From: Candidatus Daviesbacteria bacterium
Lineage (GTDB): Bacteria > Patescibacteriota > Microgenomatia > Daviesbacterales > UBA10151
Length of the DNA stretch: 36,038 bases
NCBI GenBank assembly: GCA_016183265.1
Contig: JACPEX010000022.1
Coordinates: 1-36,038 of the forward strand
Reading direction: 5' to 3'
The notes under the pieces were generated by a model. The model did not search any database. It saw nothing but the letters and a program-made list of their open reading frames with translations, and had not been told where the DNA came from. A program made the position numbers and the translations under genes. This document shows, in pieces, positions 1 to 8,653 of this stretch (within the stretch, counting starts at the first letter, position 1; each line of letters starts with the position of its first letter).

Positions 1-1
1 A

Positions 2-214
2 GGACTGGAAGAGATAAAAACTGAAGGTGAATTTAATCCTGCTTTGCAGGAGGCTGTTGACACCAGGGCGGGCGATGATAATATAATTTTGGTAGTAGTC
101 AGGAAAGGTTATACTTTAAATGGTAAAATATTAAGGCCGGCTCAAGTGGTGGTTGGGAAATCAGAATCAAGAATTATGAATCAAGAATCAAGGGAGGAAG
201 AGGAGAAAATATGA
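2..214 (+). CDS. grpE: GrpE nucleotide exchange factor, C-terminal fragment
   Basis: The last 70 codons of a gene that begins before the window. The residues match the conserved C-terminal beta domain of GrpE: a GLEEI stretch, then GEFNPALQEAV, then KGYTLNGKILRPAQVVV, the part that docks on the DnaK nucleotide-binding domain to release ADP. The conserved domain ends near base 160. A tail of about 17 residues follows ([17 protein letters not shown]), encoded by a 14-nt direct repeat plus an acidic end, and looks like a recent addition. The TGA stop overlaps the next start codon (ATGA at 211-214), so translation is probably coupled. The position before dnaK-dnaJ is the usual one for grpE. Confidence 0.9.
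   Translation, partial: GLEEIKTEGEFNPALQEAVDTRAGDDNIILVVVRKGYTLNGKILRPAQVVVGKSESRIMNQESREEEEKI
164..191 (+). repeat. 14-nt direct repeat in the grpE 3' end
   Basis: The unit GAATCAAGAAT occurs at 164-174 and again at 178-188, a 14-nt period. It lies after the conserved GrpE domain and is translated as a non-conserved tail. Because 14 is not a multiple of 3, the two copies are read in different frames. Confidence 0.6.
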
Positions 215-405
215 CAGCAGAAAATAAACCAAGTTTTAAAACAGGAGCTGTTGAACTTGTCAAAGCTTTGGGTTTATTAGCACAGATGGCTTTAGATCCT
301 AGAACAGATGTGGCTTTTATGAGGCAGTGGAATACTTCTCCTGATAAACCAGAAACATTTGCAGGCAAAATTAGAAAGACATTGAGTATTATAAGGAGTA
401 AATAA
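211..405 (+). CDS. 64-aa hypothetical protein between grpE and dnaK
   Basis: Family not recognised. The ATG overlaps the grpE stop (ATGA) and a strong purine-rich ribosome-binding site (GAGGAG) lies a few bases upstream. The stop is 4 nt before dnaK, so the gene sits tightly inside a chaperone operon, which supports it being real. The protein is basic and soluble in appearance, with no membrane segment. It has a hydrophobic helix-like stretch ([15 protein letters not shown], about residues 14-28) and a C-terminal basic helix ([12 protein letters not shown]). It could be a small chaperone-associated or regulatory protein, but nothing in the sequence assigns a function. Confidence 0.7.
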   Translation: MTAENKPSFKTGAVELVKALGLLAQMALDPRTDVAFMRQWNTSPDKPETFAGKIRKTLSIIRSK

Positions 406-409
406 TAAT

Positions 410-2305
410 ATGGCAAAGATTGTGGGAATTGATTTAGGGACAACTAATAGTGCAGTAGCAGTGATGGAGGGCGGAAAGCCCAAAGTCATTCACAGCGCTG
501 AAGGAGAAAACATTATCCCTTCGGTGGTTAACCCGATTAAAAACATTGTGGGGAGAGTGGCCAAAAGACAGGCAATTGTTAACCCCAAAGAAACTATTTT
601 TTCCATTAAAAGATTAATGGGCCGCAAATTCAAGGACCCGGAAGTTCAGAGGGATATTAAGTGGCTTCCCTACACTATTAAAGAAGGCCGGGAAGGCATG
701 GCGGTGGTGGAAGTAGAAGGCCATGACTATACCCCGCAGGAAATTTCTGCCCAGATTTTACAAAAGATCAAAGCTGATGCCGAATCCTACTTGGGTGAAA
801 AAGTCACCGATGCTGTTATTACTGTTCCCGCATATTTCGATGATGCCCAAAGGCAGGCTACCAAACAAGCCGGAGAAATTGCCGGGTTAAATGTCCAAAG
901 GATTATTAATGAGCCGACTGCCGCAGCGCTAGCTTATGGCTTGGATAAATCCCATGCCCATACCATTGCTGTTTACGACTTAGGCGGAGGCACTTTTGAT
1001 ATTTCTGTTTTGGAATTAGGTGACGGAGTAATCGAGGTTAAATCTACCAACGGTGATACTCACTTGGGTGGGGATGATTTTGACCAGGTAATTTTGGACT
1101 GGCTGGCAGAAGAATTTAAAAAAGAACAAGGGATTGACCTAAAGGGTGACAGGCAGGCTTTGCAGAGGCTCCGTGATGCAGCTGAAAAAGCTAAAATCGA
1201 GTTGTCTTCGACCCAGGAAGCCTCAATTTCTATTCCGTTTGTGACGGCTGATTCTTCCGGCCCCAAGCATTTGGAGATGAAGCTGTCGCGGGCCAAACTT
1301 GAAGCGATGGTTAAACCATTGATTGATAAAACCTTTGAGGCGGTAAAAGCAGCCATCAAAGATGCTAAGCTGGAGGCATCTAAAATAGATGAGGTGGTTT
1401 TGGTTGGAGGCATGACCAGGATGCCCTCGGTACAAAAAGCGGTTCAGGACTTCTTTGGTAAAGAGCCTCATAAAGGCATTAACCCGGATGAGGTGGTGGC
1501 AGTGGGTGCAGCCATTCAGGGCGGAGTCTTGGGCGGGGAAGTCAAAGACGTGCTTTTGTTAGATGTGACTCCCTTAACTTTGGGTATAGAAACTTTGGGC
1601 GGAGTCAGAACTCCCCTTATTTCCAGAAATACCACGATTCCTACTTCAAAAAGTGAGACTTTTTCAACAGCAGCTGATAACCAGCCGGCTGTGGAGATTA
1701 ATGTTTTGCAGGGCGAGCGGGAAATGGCAGCAGATAATAAAACCCTGGGGAAATTTACTCTCGACGGGATTCCGCCGGCTCCCCGCGGCGTGCCGCAAAT
1801 TGAGGTGACTTTTGATATTGATGCCAACGGCATTTTAAATGTGACAGCGCACGATAAAGCCACCGGCAAAAAGCAAAATATCACTATCACCGGTTCAACA
1901 GGCCTTTCCAAAGAAGAAGTGGAAAAGATGACTAAAGAGGCTGAAGCCCATGCGGATGAAGATAAAAAGAGGAAGGAAGGGATTGAGATTAAAAATCAGG
2001 CAGATACGCTGGTTTATACGGCAGAAAAGTCTTTGAAAGATGCCGGGGATAAAGTATCGGCTGAGGTAAGGACTGATGTTGAACAAAAATTAAATGATCT
2101 GAAGGGTGTTATCCAAACAGCATCACCGGAAGATTTAAAGCCCAAAATGGAAGCATTGTCAGAATCACTGCAAAAAATAGGCGAGGCAATGTACAAAGAA
2201 CAGCCGTCAGCTGACAGCTCTCAGCCTTCAGCCACGCAGGAAGAACCAAAGAAAGAAGAGGCGGTAGAGGGAGAAGTGGTTGAAGAAAATGGAAAGAAAG
2301 AATAA
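410..2305 (+). CDS. dnaK: Molecular chaperone DnaK (Hsp70)
   Basis: ATP-dependent Hsp70 chaperone of 631 aa, the normal length. The nucleotide-binding domain shows the phosphate-1 motif DLGTTNS (residues 8-14), the [11 protein letters not shown] segment, the phosphate-2 motif [10 protein letters not shown] (near 190) and the adenosine motif VGGMTRMP (near 330). The substrate-binding domain follows with [17 protein letters not shown] and INVLQGERE, then the helical lid and a charged, probably disordered tail. The TTNSAV form, without the extra insert seen in E. coli DnaK, resembles Gram-positive DnaK. AAGGAG at 393-398 is a good ribosome-binding site. The tail (residues about 597-608) includes a TCAGC-type repeat containing the palindrome GTCAGCTGAC. 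It acts with the GrpE and DnaJ encoded on either side. Confidence 0.98.
   Translation: MAKIVGIDLGTTNSAVAVMEGGKPKVIHSAEGENIIPSVVNPIKNIVGRVAKRQAIVNPKETIFSIKRLMGRKFKDPEVQRDIKWLPYTIKEGREGMAVVEVEGHDYTPQEISAQILQKIKADAESYLGEKVTDAVITVPAYFDDAQRQATKQAGEIAGLNVQRIINEPTAAALAYGLDKSHAHTIAVYDLGGGTFDISVLELGDGVIEVKSTNGDTHLGGDDFDQVILDWLAEEFKKEQGIDLKGDRQALQRLRDAAEKAKIELSSTQEASISIPFVTADSSGPKHLEMKLSRAKLEAMVKPLIDKTFEAVKAAIKDAKLEASKIDEVVLVGGMTRMPSVQKAVQDFFGKEPHKGINPDEVVAVGAAIQGGVLGGEVKDVLLLDVTPLTLGIETLGGVRTPLISRNTTIPTSKSETFSTAADNQPAVEINVLQGEREMAADNKTLGKFTLDGIPPAPRGVPQIEVTFDIDANGILNVTAHDKATGKKQNITITGSTGLSKEEVEKMTKEAEAHADEDKKRKEGIEIKNQADTLVYTAEKSLKDAGDKVSAEVRTDVEQKLNDLKGVIQTASPEDLKPKMEALSESLQKIGEAMYKEQPSADSSQPSATQEEPKKEEAVEGEVVEENGKKE
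2201..2232 (+). repeat. CAGC-rich short repeat in the dnaK C-terminal tail
   Basis: TCAGC recurs four times in 32 nt, with the perfect 10-nt palindrome GTCAGCTGAC at 2206-2215. It is translated as a Ser/Ala/Pro/Gln stretch in the variable tail after the DnaK lid. Confidence 0.5.
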
Positions 2306-2308
2306 TGG

Positions 2309-3253
2309 ATGGCGACAAAAAGAGATTATTACGAAATTTTAGGTGTTTCTAAGAGTGCCTCTGATGCAGATATTAAATCAGCCTACCGCAAATTGGCTAG
2401 GCAGCACCATCCTGATATAGATAAATCAGCAGGGGCTGATGTGAGGTTTAAAGAAATAGGAGAAGCCTATCAGGTTTTATCGGATCCGCAGAAGAAACAG
2501 GCTTATGATCAATTTGGTCACGCTGCTTTTGACCCTTCGACTCCCTTCGGTCGCTCAGGGCAAGCAGGTGGTGGATTTAATCCTTTTGGTGGCGGTGGAC
2601 ACTGGCAAACATATTCTAATGCCCAGTTTGATTTTGGCGGATTTGAAGATCCCTTTGAATTGTTTGAACAAATTTTTGGCGGCGGTTCCCCTTTTGGACA
2701 AGTCTTTAGAAGGCGCCCGACTTACCAATTAAATTTATCCTTTGATGAGGCAATTCATGGGGAGACTAAAGAGGTGGAAGTAGAATCAAGAAATGCCCAT
2801 GGGCAACTGCAAAGAAAAAGGATGAAAATTAAGGTGCCGGCCGGGGTAGATAACGGCACTAAAATGAGGTTTGGTCCGCCAGATGGCGGATTGGATATTG
2901 TGTTTAATGTCGGAAGAAGCGCCGAGTTTTTAAGGGAAGGGGCAGATATTTTCTCGGAAATTACTGTCAATATTCCGCAGTTGGTTTTAGGGGACATATT
3001 TGAGGTGGATACTACCCAAGGTAGGGTAAAAGTGAAAGTGCCCCACGGCACCCAACCCGGGTCTCTGGTCAAACTAAAAGGTAAAGGCGCTCCCCGTTTA
3101 AATGACGGCTCGCCTCGCTTCGCGGGCGGAGCGGGCTACGGAGACCACTATGTCAGGGTAAATCTGGATGTTCCCCAAAACCCCTCAAAACAGGAGAAAC
3201 AGCTTTATGAAGAATTAAAAAACCTCTCTGCCAAGAAAAAAGGCTGGTTTTAA
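2309..3253 (+). CDS. dnaJ: DnaJ/CbpA-type J-domain co-chaperone, no zinc finger
   Basis: Hsp40 co-chaperone that stimulates DnaK ATPase and delivers substrates. The J domain (residues 1-70) has the HPD motif at 34-36 and ends in [11 protein letters not shown] Gly/Phe-rich linker follows (about 72-130), then the C-terminal beta-sandwich domains ([46 protein letters not shown]). No CxxCxGxG repeats are present, so it is a class B (CbpA-like) protein of 314 aa rather than a classical 370-380 aa DnaJ. It starts 3 nt after dnaK. Two palindromic elements are translated inside it: [11 protein letters not shown] in the Gly/Phe linker, and a G/C-rich one around [12 protein letters not shown] in the C-terminal domain. 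Confidence 0.95.
   Translation: MATKRDYYEILGVSKSASDADIKSAYRKLARQHHPDIDKSAGADVRFKEIGEAYQVLSDPQKKQAYDQFGHAAFDPSTPFGRSGQAGGGFNPFGGGGHWQTYSNAQFDFGGFEDPFELFEQIFGGGSPFGQVFRRRPTYQLNLSFDEAIHGETKEVEVESRNAHGQLQRKRMKIKVPAGVDNGTKMRFGPPDGGLDIVFNVGRSAEFLREGADIFSEITVNIPQLVLGDIFEVDTTQGRVKVKVPHGTQPGSLVKLKGKGAPRLNDGSPRFAGGAGYGDHYVRVNLDVPQNPSKQEKQLYEELKNLSAKKKGWF
2530..2565 (+). repeat. In-frame palindromic element (DPST..SGQ type) in dnaJ
   Basis: Ends with the same borders as the copy in pnp at 13389-13414: TGACCCTTCGAC on the left and GCTCAGGGCAAGCA on the right. The middle is longer here (TCCCTTCGGTC), giving imperfect dyad symmetry. It is read in frame as [12 protein letters not shown] in the flexible Gly/Phe linker. 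Confidence 0.7.
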
Positions 3254-3254
3254 T

Positions 3255-4943
3255 TTAGAATAATCCGACAATTTGGCCGTTGTCATCAAGGTCTACTTTT
3301 TCACCGGCCGGAATTGACGGTAGTCCGGGCATGGTCCGCATTTCGCCCAGTAATGGATACAAAAATCCGGCGCCGGCAGAAAGTCTGACATCCCGGATCG
3401 GCACAGTAAAGCCTTTAGGTCGACCCTTTAAAGTCTTGTCATGGGATAAAGATTCATGAGTTTTAGCCATACAAATAGGTAAATCGGCATAACCCATGTC
3501 CGTATACATCCTGATGGCTTTCTCTGCAGCAGGCAGATAGGTCACCCCGTCTGCCCCATAAATCTTTTTAGCAATGATCTCTATTTTTTCTTTAATGGGA
3601 ATATTCAGCGGATATAAAAATTTAAAATTACTCTTTTTCCCGCAAGCTTTCACAACTGCTTCCGCCATTTCTTTGCCGCCTGCCCCGCCTTTTTGGTGAA
3701 TATCAGAAGTGACTGACGATTCTGCTCCGGCTGCAAGAGACAAATCTTTGACGAGTCTAATTTCAGCATCAGTATCAGTGCTAAAGCGGTTAATGGCCAC
3801 TACAACCGGTATGCCAAATATCCGCATATTTTCAATTTGTTTGGCCAAATTTTCTACCCCTTCTTTAACTGCTTGCAAATTTTCTTCAGTTAGTCCTGGA
3901 TCCAAAGGCTTGCCAGCCACTACCTTAAAGCGGCCGCTATGCATTTTTAAAGCCCGGATGGTGGCCACAATCACTGCAGCATCAGGTTTTAACCCGCTGA
4001 CCCGGCATTTAATATTCATAAACTTTTCTGCCCCCAAATCAGCCCCAAAACCGCTTTCTGTGACTACATAATCAGCCAATTTTAAGGCAATGGTATCGGA
4101 TAAAATAGAGTTGTTGCCATGGGCAATGTTGGCAAACGGGCCGCAATGGACAAAAGCCGGAGTATTTTCCAGTGTCTGCATTAAATTCGGTTTGATAGCA
4201 TCTTTCAAAAGTACGGTCATGGCTCCGGCTACTTTTAAATCTTCGGCAGTGATAGGCTTGCCGTCATAGGTTGTGCCGATAACTATTTTACCCAGGCGTT
4301 TTCGTAAATCCTTTAAGCTAGTTGTTAAAGCCAAAATGGCCATCACTTCTGAGGCTACTGTAATGTCGAATCCGGTTTCCCGGGGGATGCCGTCTTTACC
4401 TAAACCAATAATGATGTTTCTTAAAGCCCGATCACTTACATCAACTACCCGACGGAAAGTGACTGTTTGGGGATTAATCCCTAATTTATTTTCATGAAAA
4501 ATATGATTATCAATGAAAGCCGCCAAAAGATTATGAGCAAGCCCGATCGCATGTACGTCCCCTGTCAGGTGTAAATTAAAATCCTCCATGGGGATAATTT
4601 GCGAATATCCGCCGCCGGCTGCGCCGCCTTTAATGCCAAAGACAGGACCAAGTGATGGTTGTCTGATGCAGATAATGGCTTTTTTGCCGATTTTGGAAAG
4701 CGCTTGTCCCAAGCCGACGGTAGTCGTGGTTTTACCTTCCCCTAAAGGGGTGGGGGTAATGGCAGTTACATCAATATACTTGCCGTTAGGCCGATTTTTT
4801 AACCTTTTTAAAGTATCTAAAGAAACTTTGGCTTTATAATTGCCATATAATTCAATCTCCTCTTCTTTTAAGCCAATTTCTGAGGCAATCTTAGAAATTG
4901 GCTTTAATTTGGCTGCTTGGGCGATTTTTAGATCACTTAACAT
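3255..4943 (-). CDS. fhs: Formate--tetrahydrofolate ligase
   Basis: Makes 10-formyl-tetrahydrofolate from formate, THF and ATP, feeding one-carbon units to purine and formyl-Met-tRNA synthesis. It is 562 aa from the chosen start, close to the usual length of about 556. Visible family features are the nucleotide-binding loop [13 protein letters not shown] (residues 63-75), [37 protein letters not shown] and EKFMNIKCR. The reading frame extends 20 codons further upstream, but those codons overlap the upstream gene. [16 protein letters not shown] matches the family N-terminus, so the ATG at 4943 is preferred, although no Shine-Dalgarno is visible. It is convergent with dnaJ, with stops 1 nt apart. 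No folD or other folate gene is adjacent. Confidence 0.96.
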   Translation of the reverse strand: MLSDLKIAQAAKLKPISKIASEIGLKEEEIELYGNYKAKVSLDTLKRLKNRPNGKYIDVTAITPTPLGEGKTTTTVGLGQALSKIGKKAIICIRQPSLGPVFGIKGGAAGGGYSQIIPMEDFNLHLTGDVHAIGLAHNLLAAFIDNHIFHENKLGINPQTVTFRRVVDVSDRALRNIIIGLGKDGIPRETGFDITVASEVMAILALTTSLKDLRKRLGKIVIGTTYDGKPITAEDLKVAGAMTVLLKDAIKPNLMQTLENTPAFVHCGPFANIAHGNNSILSDTIALKLADYVVTESGFGADLGAEKFMNIKCRVSGLKPDAAVIVATIRALKMHSGRFKVVAGKPLDPGLTEENLQAVKEGVENLAKQIENMRIFGIPVVVAINRFSTDTDAEIRLVKDLSLAAGAESSVTSDIHQKGGAGGKEMAEAVVKACGKKSNFKFLYPLNIPIKEKIEIIAKKIYGADGVTYLPAAEKAIRMYTDMGYADLPICMAKTHESLSHDKTLKGRPKGFTVPIRDVRLSAGAGFLYPLLGEMRTMPGLPSIPAGEKVDLDDNGQIVGLF

Positions 4944-4951
4944 GTTAATTG

Positions 4952-5341
4952 TTAAACACTGATGCCTTGTTTCCTTAATTCTGTTGCTTTTTGCTGCGAG
5001 CAATCTTCACAGCGAAATTCCGGAGTTTTGGTATTTAGTCTATCGTAATTATCAGCCTTGGCTAATCGGTATCCGCGGCTGACTTTATCACAATCAGCGC
5101 AAGTAGCATTCTCCAGGACTTCCCATTGGGAATCTAAGGTTTTGGAGGTGAAAATAAACTTATCTACCCAGAAAAATATCAATCCGCCGATTAAGTTGGC
5201 TACAGTTGAGCCGATCCAATCTTCGGTTGTGCCAAATATGGAGGGAGAATGTTTAAAATAAGCTACTACGGGAGCTAGAATAGGTGTGCTTAATTGCCAT
5301 CTGACTAAATATAAAAAATACCTTTTGAAATTTATATTCAT
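4952..5341 (-). CDS. Small membrane protein with C-terminal zinc ribbon, unknown function
   Basis: A 129-aa protein whose named family I do not recognise. Two hydrophobic segments lie at about residues 8-28 and 43-64, ending in a WVDKFIF motif. A soluble tail follows with two CxxC pairs (C81/C84 and C111/C114), which looks like a zinc ribbon. Its stop is 8 nt before the fhs start, so it is probably co-transcribed with fhs. It is divergent from nusA. A role linked to one-carbon metabolism is only a guess from position. Confidence 0.8.
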   Translation of the reverse strand: MNINFKRYFLYLVRWQLSTPILAPVVAYFKHSPSIFGTTEDWIGSTVANLIGGLIFFWVDKFIFTSKTLDSQWEVLENATCADCDKVSRGYRLAKADNYDRLNTKTPEFRCEDCSQQKATELRKQGISV

Positions 5342-5368
5342 GAAAAATCACATTATCATAGTTTGATC

Positions 5369-5398
5369 TTGACTTCAATTTAGTAAAAGAGTTAAAAT
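5369..5398 (+). promoter_or_regulatory. Sigma-A-type promoter of nusA
   Basis: TTGACT (5369-5374), 18-nt spacer, TAAAAT (5393-5398). Predicted transcription starts near 5405, giving a leader of about 54 nt before nusA. It lies in the divergent gap between nusA and the minus-strand membrane-protein gene, whose own weaker promoter must overlap it on the other strand. Confidence 0.6.
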
Positions 5399-5427
5399 GC
5401 AACTGGTTAATATTCCAAAAGGACCTG

Positions 5428-5452
5428 AAGGTGGGCTAGTCCCACCTTTTTT
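5428..5452 (+). terminator. Intrinsic-terminator-like hairpin in the nusA leader (possible attenuator)
   Basis: AAGGTGGG (5428-5435), loop CTAGT, CCCACCTT (5441-5448), continuing into a run of six T (5447-5452). The T run ends 6 nt before the nusA ATG. No plus-strand gene lies upstream and the T run is only on this strand, so the only transcript it can end is that of nusA itself. Weak alternative pairing ACC/GGT (5423-5432) could compete with the left arm. NusA is known to promote pausing and intrinsic termination, so feedback attenuation is a reasonable inference. Confidence 0.7.
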
Positions 5453-5458
5453 AAAATT

Positions 5459-6787
5459 ATGGCACAAGCAAGAACTGAATTTGCAGCTGCATTAAATCAA
5501 ATCGCTTCTGAAAAAGGGGTGGATGTCAGTGTGGTTTTAGAGGCAATTAAGGCTGCTGCTTTGGCTGCTTATAAAAAAGATTTGATGTTAAGAAACCAAC
5601 CAATCCCTGAAGATTTTGAAGAATTTACCTCAGAAGTTAACTCCGCTTCCGGTGAAATTTCCATTTTTCATGGCAAAGATAACGTGACACCCCCTGGTTT
5701 TGCCAGGATTGCTGCTTCAATTGCCAAGCAGGTAATCATGCAAAGGCTTAATGAGGCAGAAAGAAGCACTATTTTGGCAGAATATGAAAGTAAAATCGGA
5801 ACTGTTATCTCCGGCAGTATTCAAAGACAAGAGGGAAATACCTTTTTTGTAGATTTAGGCCGTGCCGAAGGGGTATTGCTACCCTCGGAGCAGGTTCATA
5901 CGGAAATGTATCATCAAAACCAGCGTTTAAAGTTCTTAGTTAAAGAAATCCGGGAAGGCGGCAGGGGATCTGAAGTGCTGGTTTCCAGGGCAGATCCAAA
6001 TTTAGTAAAAGCCCTTTTTGCCCTTGAGGTGCCGGAAATTCAATCAGGAGCTGTTGAAATTAAAATAATTGCCAGGGAGGCAGGATCAAGGACAAAAATT
6101 GCCGCTTTTTCTTCTGAAGATGGAGTTGATCCAGTGGGAAGTTTGGTTGGACAAAAAGGTGTAAGAGTTCAGGCGGTAATCAGTGAATTAGGCGAGGAAA
6201 AGATTGATATCATAAGTTATTCTGATGATCCGGCCAGGTTTATTGCTCAAGCTTTATCTCCGGCTAAAGATATTCAAGTCAGGTTAAATGAAAAAGACAA
6301 AATAGCCACAGTGACAGTGCCGCAAAGCCAATTATCTTTGGCAATCGGAAAAGGCGGGCAAAATGTCAGGTTAGCTGCAAAACTTACCGGCTGGAAAATA
6401 GATATTGTGGGAGCAGAGGAGCCTGAGGTAACTAGCGCAGAAGAGGAAAAGGCCGAGGCCACTGATCCGGATAAAACCATTGGTGAGGCAGTTGCTGAGG
6501 CAGTTGAAGAAAATATTACAGAAGCTATGCAGGATGAGTCAAAGGGGGGAGAGTTGCAAGAAGAACCAATAGTTGATGATCCGCAAGCTGCTGCTGATGC
6601 AGAGGCAGATATCGAAGAAGAAGACCAAAAGTCCGGTGAGACCGAAAAAGAAAAATTAAATGAAGAACAAGGTTCGATGGCAGAAACTCCCAAAGAGGAA
6701 CGTGGGGATACAATTGGAGACCGCGACCCATTAGAAGAAGAAAAAGCGCCTGCGCAAGAAGCAGATCAAGGGAAAAGTAGTAAGTAG
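5459..6787 (+). CDS. nusA: Transcription termination/antitermination factor NusA
   Basis: RNA-polymerase-binding factor for pausing, termination and antitermination, 442 aa. Order: N-terminal RNAP-binding domain (residues 1 to about 115, with VVLEAIKAAALAAYKKD), S1 domain (about 118-185, GSIQRQEGNTFFVDLGRAEG), KH1 (about 190-255, with GVDPVGSLVGQKGVRV) and KH2 (about 260-315, LSLAIGKGGQNVRLAAKLTG). After KH2 comes a tail of about 125 residues that is very acidic (Glu/Asp/Ala-rich) and probably disordered. No E. coli-like AR repeats are seen. No Shine-Dalgarno lies between the leader hairpin and the ATG, so initiation and attenuation may be connected. infB follows, as in most bacteria, but rimP is not upstream. 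Confidence 0.97.
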   Translation: MAQARTEFAAALNQIASEKGVDVSVVLEAIKAAALAAYKKDLMLRNQPIPEDFEEFTSEVNSASGEISIFHGKDNVTPPGFARIAASIAKQVIMQRLNEAERSTILAEYESKIGTVISGSIQRQEGNTFFVDLGRAEGVLLPSEQVHTEMYHQNQRLKFLVKEIREGGRGSEVLVSRADPNLVKALFALEVPEIQSGAVEIKIIAREAGSRTKIAAFSSEDGVDPVGSLVGQKGVRVQAVISELGEEKIDIISYSDDPARFIAQALSPAKDIQVRLNEKDKIATVTVPQSQLSLAIGKGGQNVRLAAKLTGWKIDIVGAEEPEVTSAEEEKAEATDPDKTIGEAVAEAVEENITEAMQDESKGGELQEEPIVDDPQAAADAEADIEEEDQKSGETEKEKLNEEQGSMAETPKEERGDTIGDRDPLEEEKAPAQEADQGKSSK

Positions 6788-6845
6788 TATGTATTAAGGG
6801 TATGAAAATATTTTTAACTTCCATAATACTTAATACATAATACTA
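6785..6845 (+). repeat. Imperfect inverted repeat between nusA and infB
   Basis: TAGTATGTATTAAG (6785-6798) pairs with CTTAATACATAATACTA (6829-6845) apart from a 3-nt bulge. A short inner pairing TATG/CATA lies inside. There is no T run after it, so it is not an intrinsic terminator. It begins at the nusA stop codon and ends about 20 nt before the infB ribosome-binding site. Confidence 0.7.
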
Positions 6846-6884
6846 GTCCCTAAAGTTAATAACAGAAGGAGTAAAAGTATTAGT

Positions 6885-8333
6885 ATGAGTGAAATTAGCA
6901 GACCGCCAATAGTAACTATATTAGGCCATGTTGATCACGGCAAAACCACTCTGTTGGATTTTATCCGTAAATCTGCCGTTGCTGCAAAAGAACACGGCGG
7001 AATTACCCAGCATATCGGAGCTTATCAGGTTGCTCACGATAATAAATTAATAACTTTTATTGATACCCCCGGACATGCTGCTTTTGAAAAAATGAGGTCC
7101 AGGGGCGCAAATGTAGCCGACATTGCCATTCTGGTAGCCGCCATTGACGACGGTTTAATGCCGCAGACCATTGAGGCGATTAAACACATTCAAGCTGCCA
7201 AAGTTCCTACTATCGTGGCTATTAACAAAATTGATCTGCCGGGGATTGATAAAAATGTCCAACTTCTAAAAATAAAAAAACAATTATCAGACCAAAAAAT
7301 TAACTTGGAGGAATATGGTGGCGATGTGCCGGTGATCCCTTTGTCTGCCAAAACAGGCGAAGGGGTGGATAAGCTTTTGGAAATGATTCTTCTGGTCTCA
7401 GAAATGCATGAATTAAAAGGTGACCCGGCACTATCTGCAGCAGGTGTAGTGATTGAGGCAAATTTAGATAAATTTAAAGGGTCGGTGGCAACGGTTTTGG
7501 TTAGAAATGGGACCCTGAAAAGGGGAGATGCGATTGCAATTGGTGGAGTAACAGGAAAAGTCAGGGGGCTATTTGATTACAACGGCAAACCGGTTGATAT
7601 GGCCGGGCCTTCAACGCCGGTCGAAGTTTTGGGTTTGGAAGCAGTGCCTCAAGTTGGAGCTGTTTTGGGTGAATTGCCGGAAGTTAAGCAGGCAGAAGCA
7701 ATTATTTCGCTTGTAGACAGGCTTAAAGCAGGGGATACAAAAACTCTCAAAGTGATTATTAAAGCAGACAAGCAGGGGTCATTGGAAGCAATTGAGACTT
7801 CTTTGCTTAAGTTTAACGGGGAGAAAAAAATAATTGATTTTATTTTTTCAGGAACGGGGGATATCGGAGAAGAAAATATAAAATTGGCAGCGACTGTTGG
7901 AGCAATTGTAATTGGATTTAATGTTAAAGTGGCCTCTGGAGCTCAAAAACTGGCTGAAAATGAACACGTTTTAATCCGCAATTACAATATTATTTACGAA
8001 CTGCTGGAAGATGTTGAGGAGGTGGTTAATACACTCCTCGAAGTAGGTCAGTTGGAAGAAGTTTTAGGTAAGGCTAATATTATTGCGGAATTTCCTCATG
8101 GCAAACTCGAAAAAATTGCCGGCTGCAGGATGACAGAAGGCACAATTGCCAAAGGGCAAAAGATTAGAGTGGTCCGCGAAGGGGTATTAGTCGGTGAAAC
8201 GAAACTTAAATCTCTTAAAAAAGTTAAAGAGGAAGTAAATAAAGTAGAAAAAGGAAACGACTGCGGCATGCTCTTTGACCCAATTGTAGATTTCCAAATC
8301 GGTGACACCGTCGAATCCTTCAGGGTAATTTGA
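6885..8333 (+). CDS. infB: Translation initiation factor IF-2, compact form
   Basis: GTPase that places formyl-Met-tRNA on the 30S subunit and drives subunit joining. It is 482 aa because the long N-terminal region of typical bacterial IF-2 is missing: the G domain starts almost at once (GHVDHGKT at 14-21, DTPGH near 60, NKID near 113, SAKTGEG near 150). Domain II follows (VIEANLDKFKGSVATVLVRNGTLKRGD in two parts), then domain III and the fMet-tRNA-binding C2 domain (GCRMTEGTIAKGQKIRVVREG region). AAGGAG at 6866-6871 lies 13 nt before the ATG, rather far but the best site. It ends in TGA at 8331. Confidence 0.97.
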   Translation: MSEISRPPIVTILGHVDHGKTTLLDFIRKSAVAAKEHGGITQHIGAYQVAHDNKLITFIDTPGHAAFEKMRSRGANVADIAILVAAIDDGLMPQTIEAIKHIQAAKVPTIVAINKIDLPGIDKNVQLLKIKKQLSDQKINLEEYGGDVPVIPLSAKTGEGVDKLLEMILLVSEMHELKGDPALSAAGVVIEANLDKFKGSVATVLVRNGTLKRGDAIAIGGVTGKVRGLFDYNGKPVDMAGPSTPVEVLGLEAVPQVGAVLGELPEVKQAEAIISLVDRLKAGDTKTLKVIIKADKQGSLEAIETSLLKFNGEKKIIDFIFSGTGDIGEENIKLAATVGAIVIGFNVKVASGAQKLAENEHVLIRNYNIIYELLEDVEEVVNTLLEVGQLEEVLGKANIIAEFPHGKLEKIAGCRMTEGTIAKGQKIRVVREGVLVGETKLKSLKKVKEEVNKVEKGNDCGMLFDPIVDFQIGDTVESFRVI

Positions 8334-8360
8334 TTGACAAGTATTTACGGAGGAAATAAT

Positions 8361-8645
8361 ATGAGCAAAAAGAAATTACTAACCCCGGATTTTAAAAGTA
8401 TAGAAGAAATGGCAAGTTTTTGGGATACCCATGATTCTGAGGATTATCAATGGGAGACAGTCAAAGATGTTAAATTTTCTAAAAACTTAAAATCTGTTTT
8501 TAATTTTAAAAAGGTAGTACCAATAAGACTTGATAATGGAACTATCAATGCTGTTGAAAAAGTTGCCAGCGCAAAAGGGATTGGCACATCAACCGCTGCC
8601 AGGATGCTGATCCGTGAACGATTGGCCGAACTAAATATAATCTAA
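8361..8645 (+). CDS. CopG-family (BrnA-like) antitoxin, no partner toxin
   Basis: A 94-aa protein. The N-terminal half, with FKSIEEMASFWDTHDSEDY, matches the motif of the CopG-type antitoxin family (EEMAxFWDTHD). The C-terminal half reads as a ribbon-helix-helix DNA-binding domain (VPIRLDNGTINAVEKVASAKG, then SSTAARMLIRERL-like helix). The frame is open back to 8334 (TTG), but the ATG at 8361 has GGAGG 7 nt upstream and is preferred. It follows infB by 27 nt. No BrnT-like toxin gene lies next to it, so it may be an orphan regulator. Confidence 0.8.
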   Translation: MSKKKLLTPDFKSIEEMASFWDTHDSEDYQWETVKDVKFSKNLKSVFNFKKVVPIRLDNGTINAVEKVASAKGIGTSTAARMLIRERLAELNII

Positions 8646-8653
8646 TACTGTGC

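Noticed and set aside
3250-3260. Bidirectional terminator between dnaJ and fhs
   Set aside because: The two stops are 1 nt apart and no hairpin with T runs is seen around them.
6274-6693. 139-aa minus-strand frame in the nusA tail
   Set aside because: A Ser-rich shadow of the Glu/Ala-rich acidic tail of NusA.
8334-8360. TTG-started extension of the CopG-like gene
   Set aside because: The ATG at 8361 has a clear GGAGG site; the extension covers that site.
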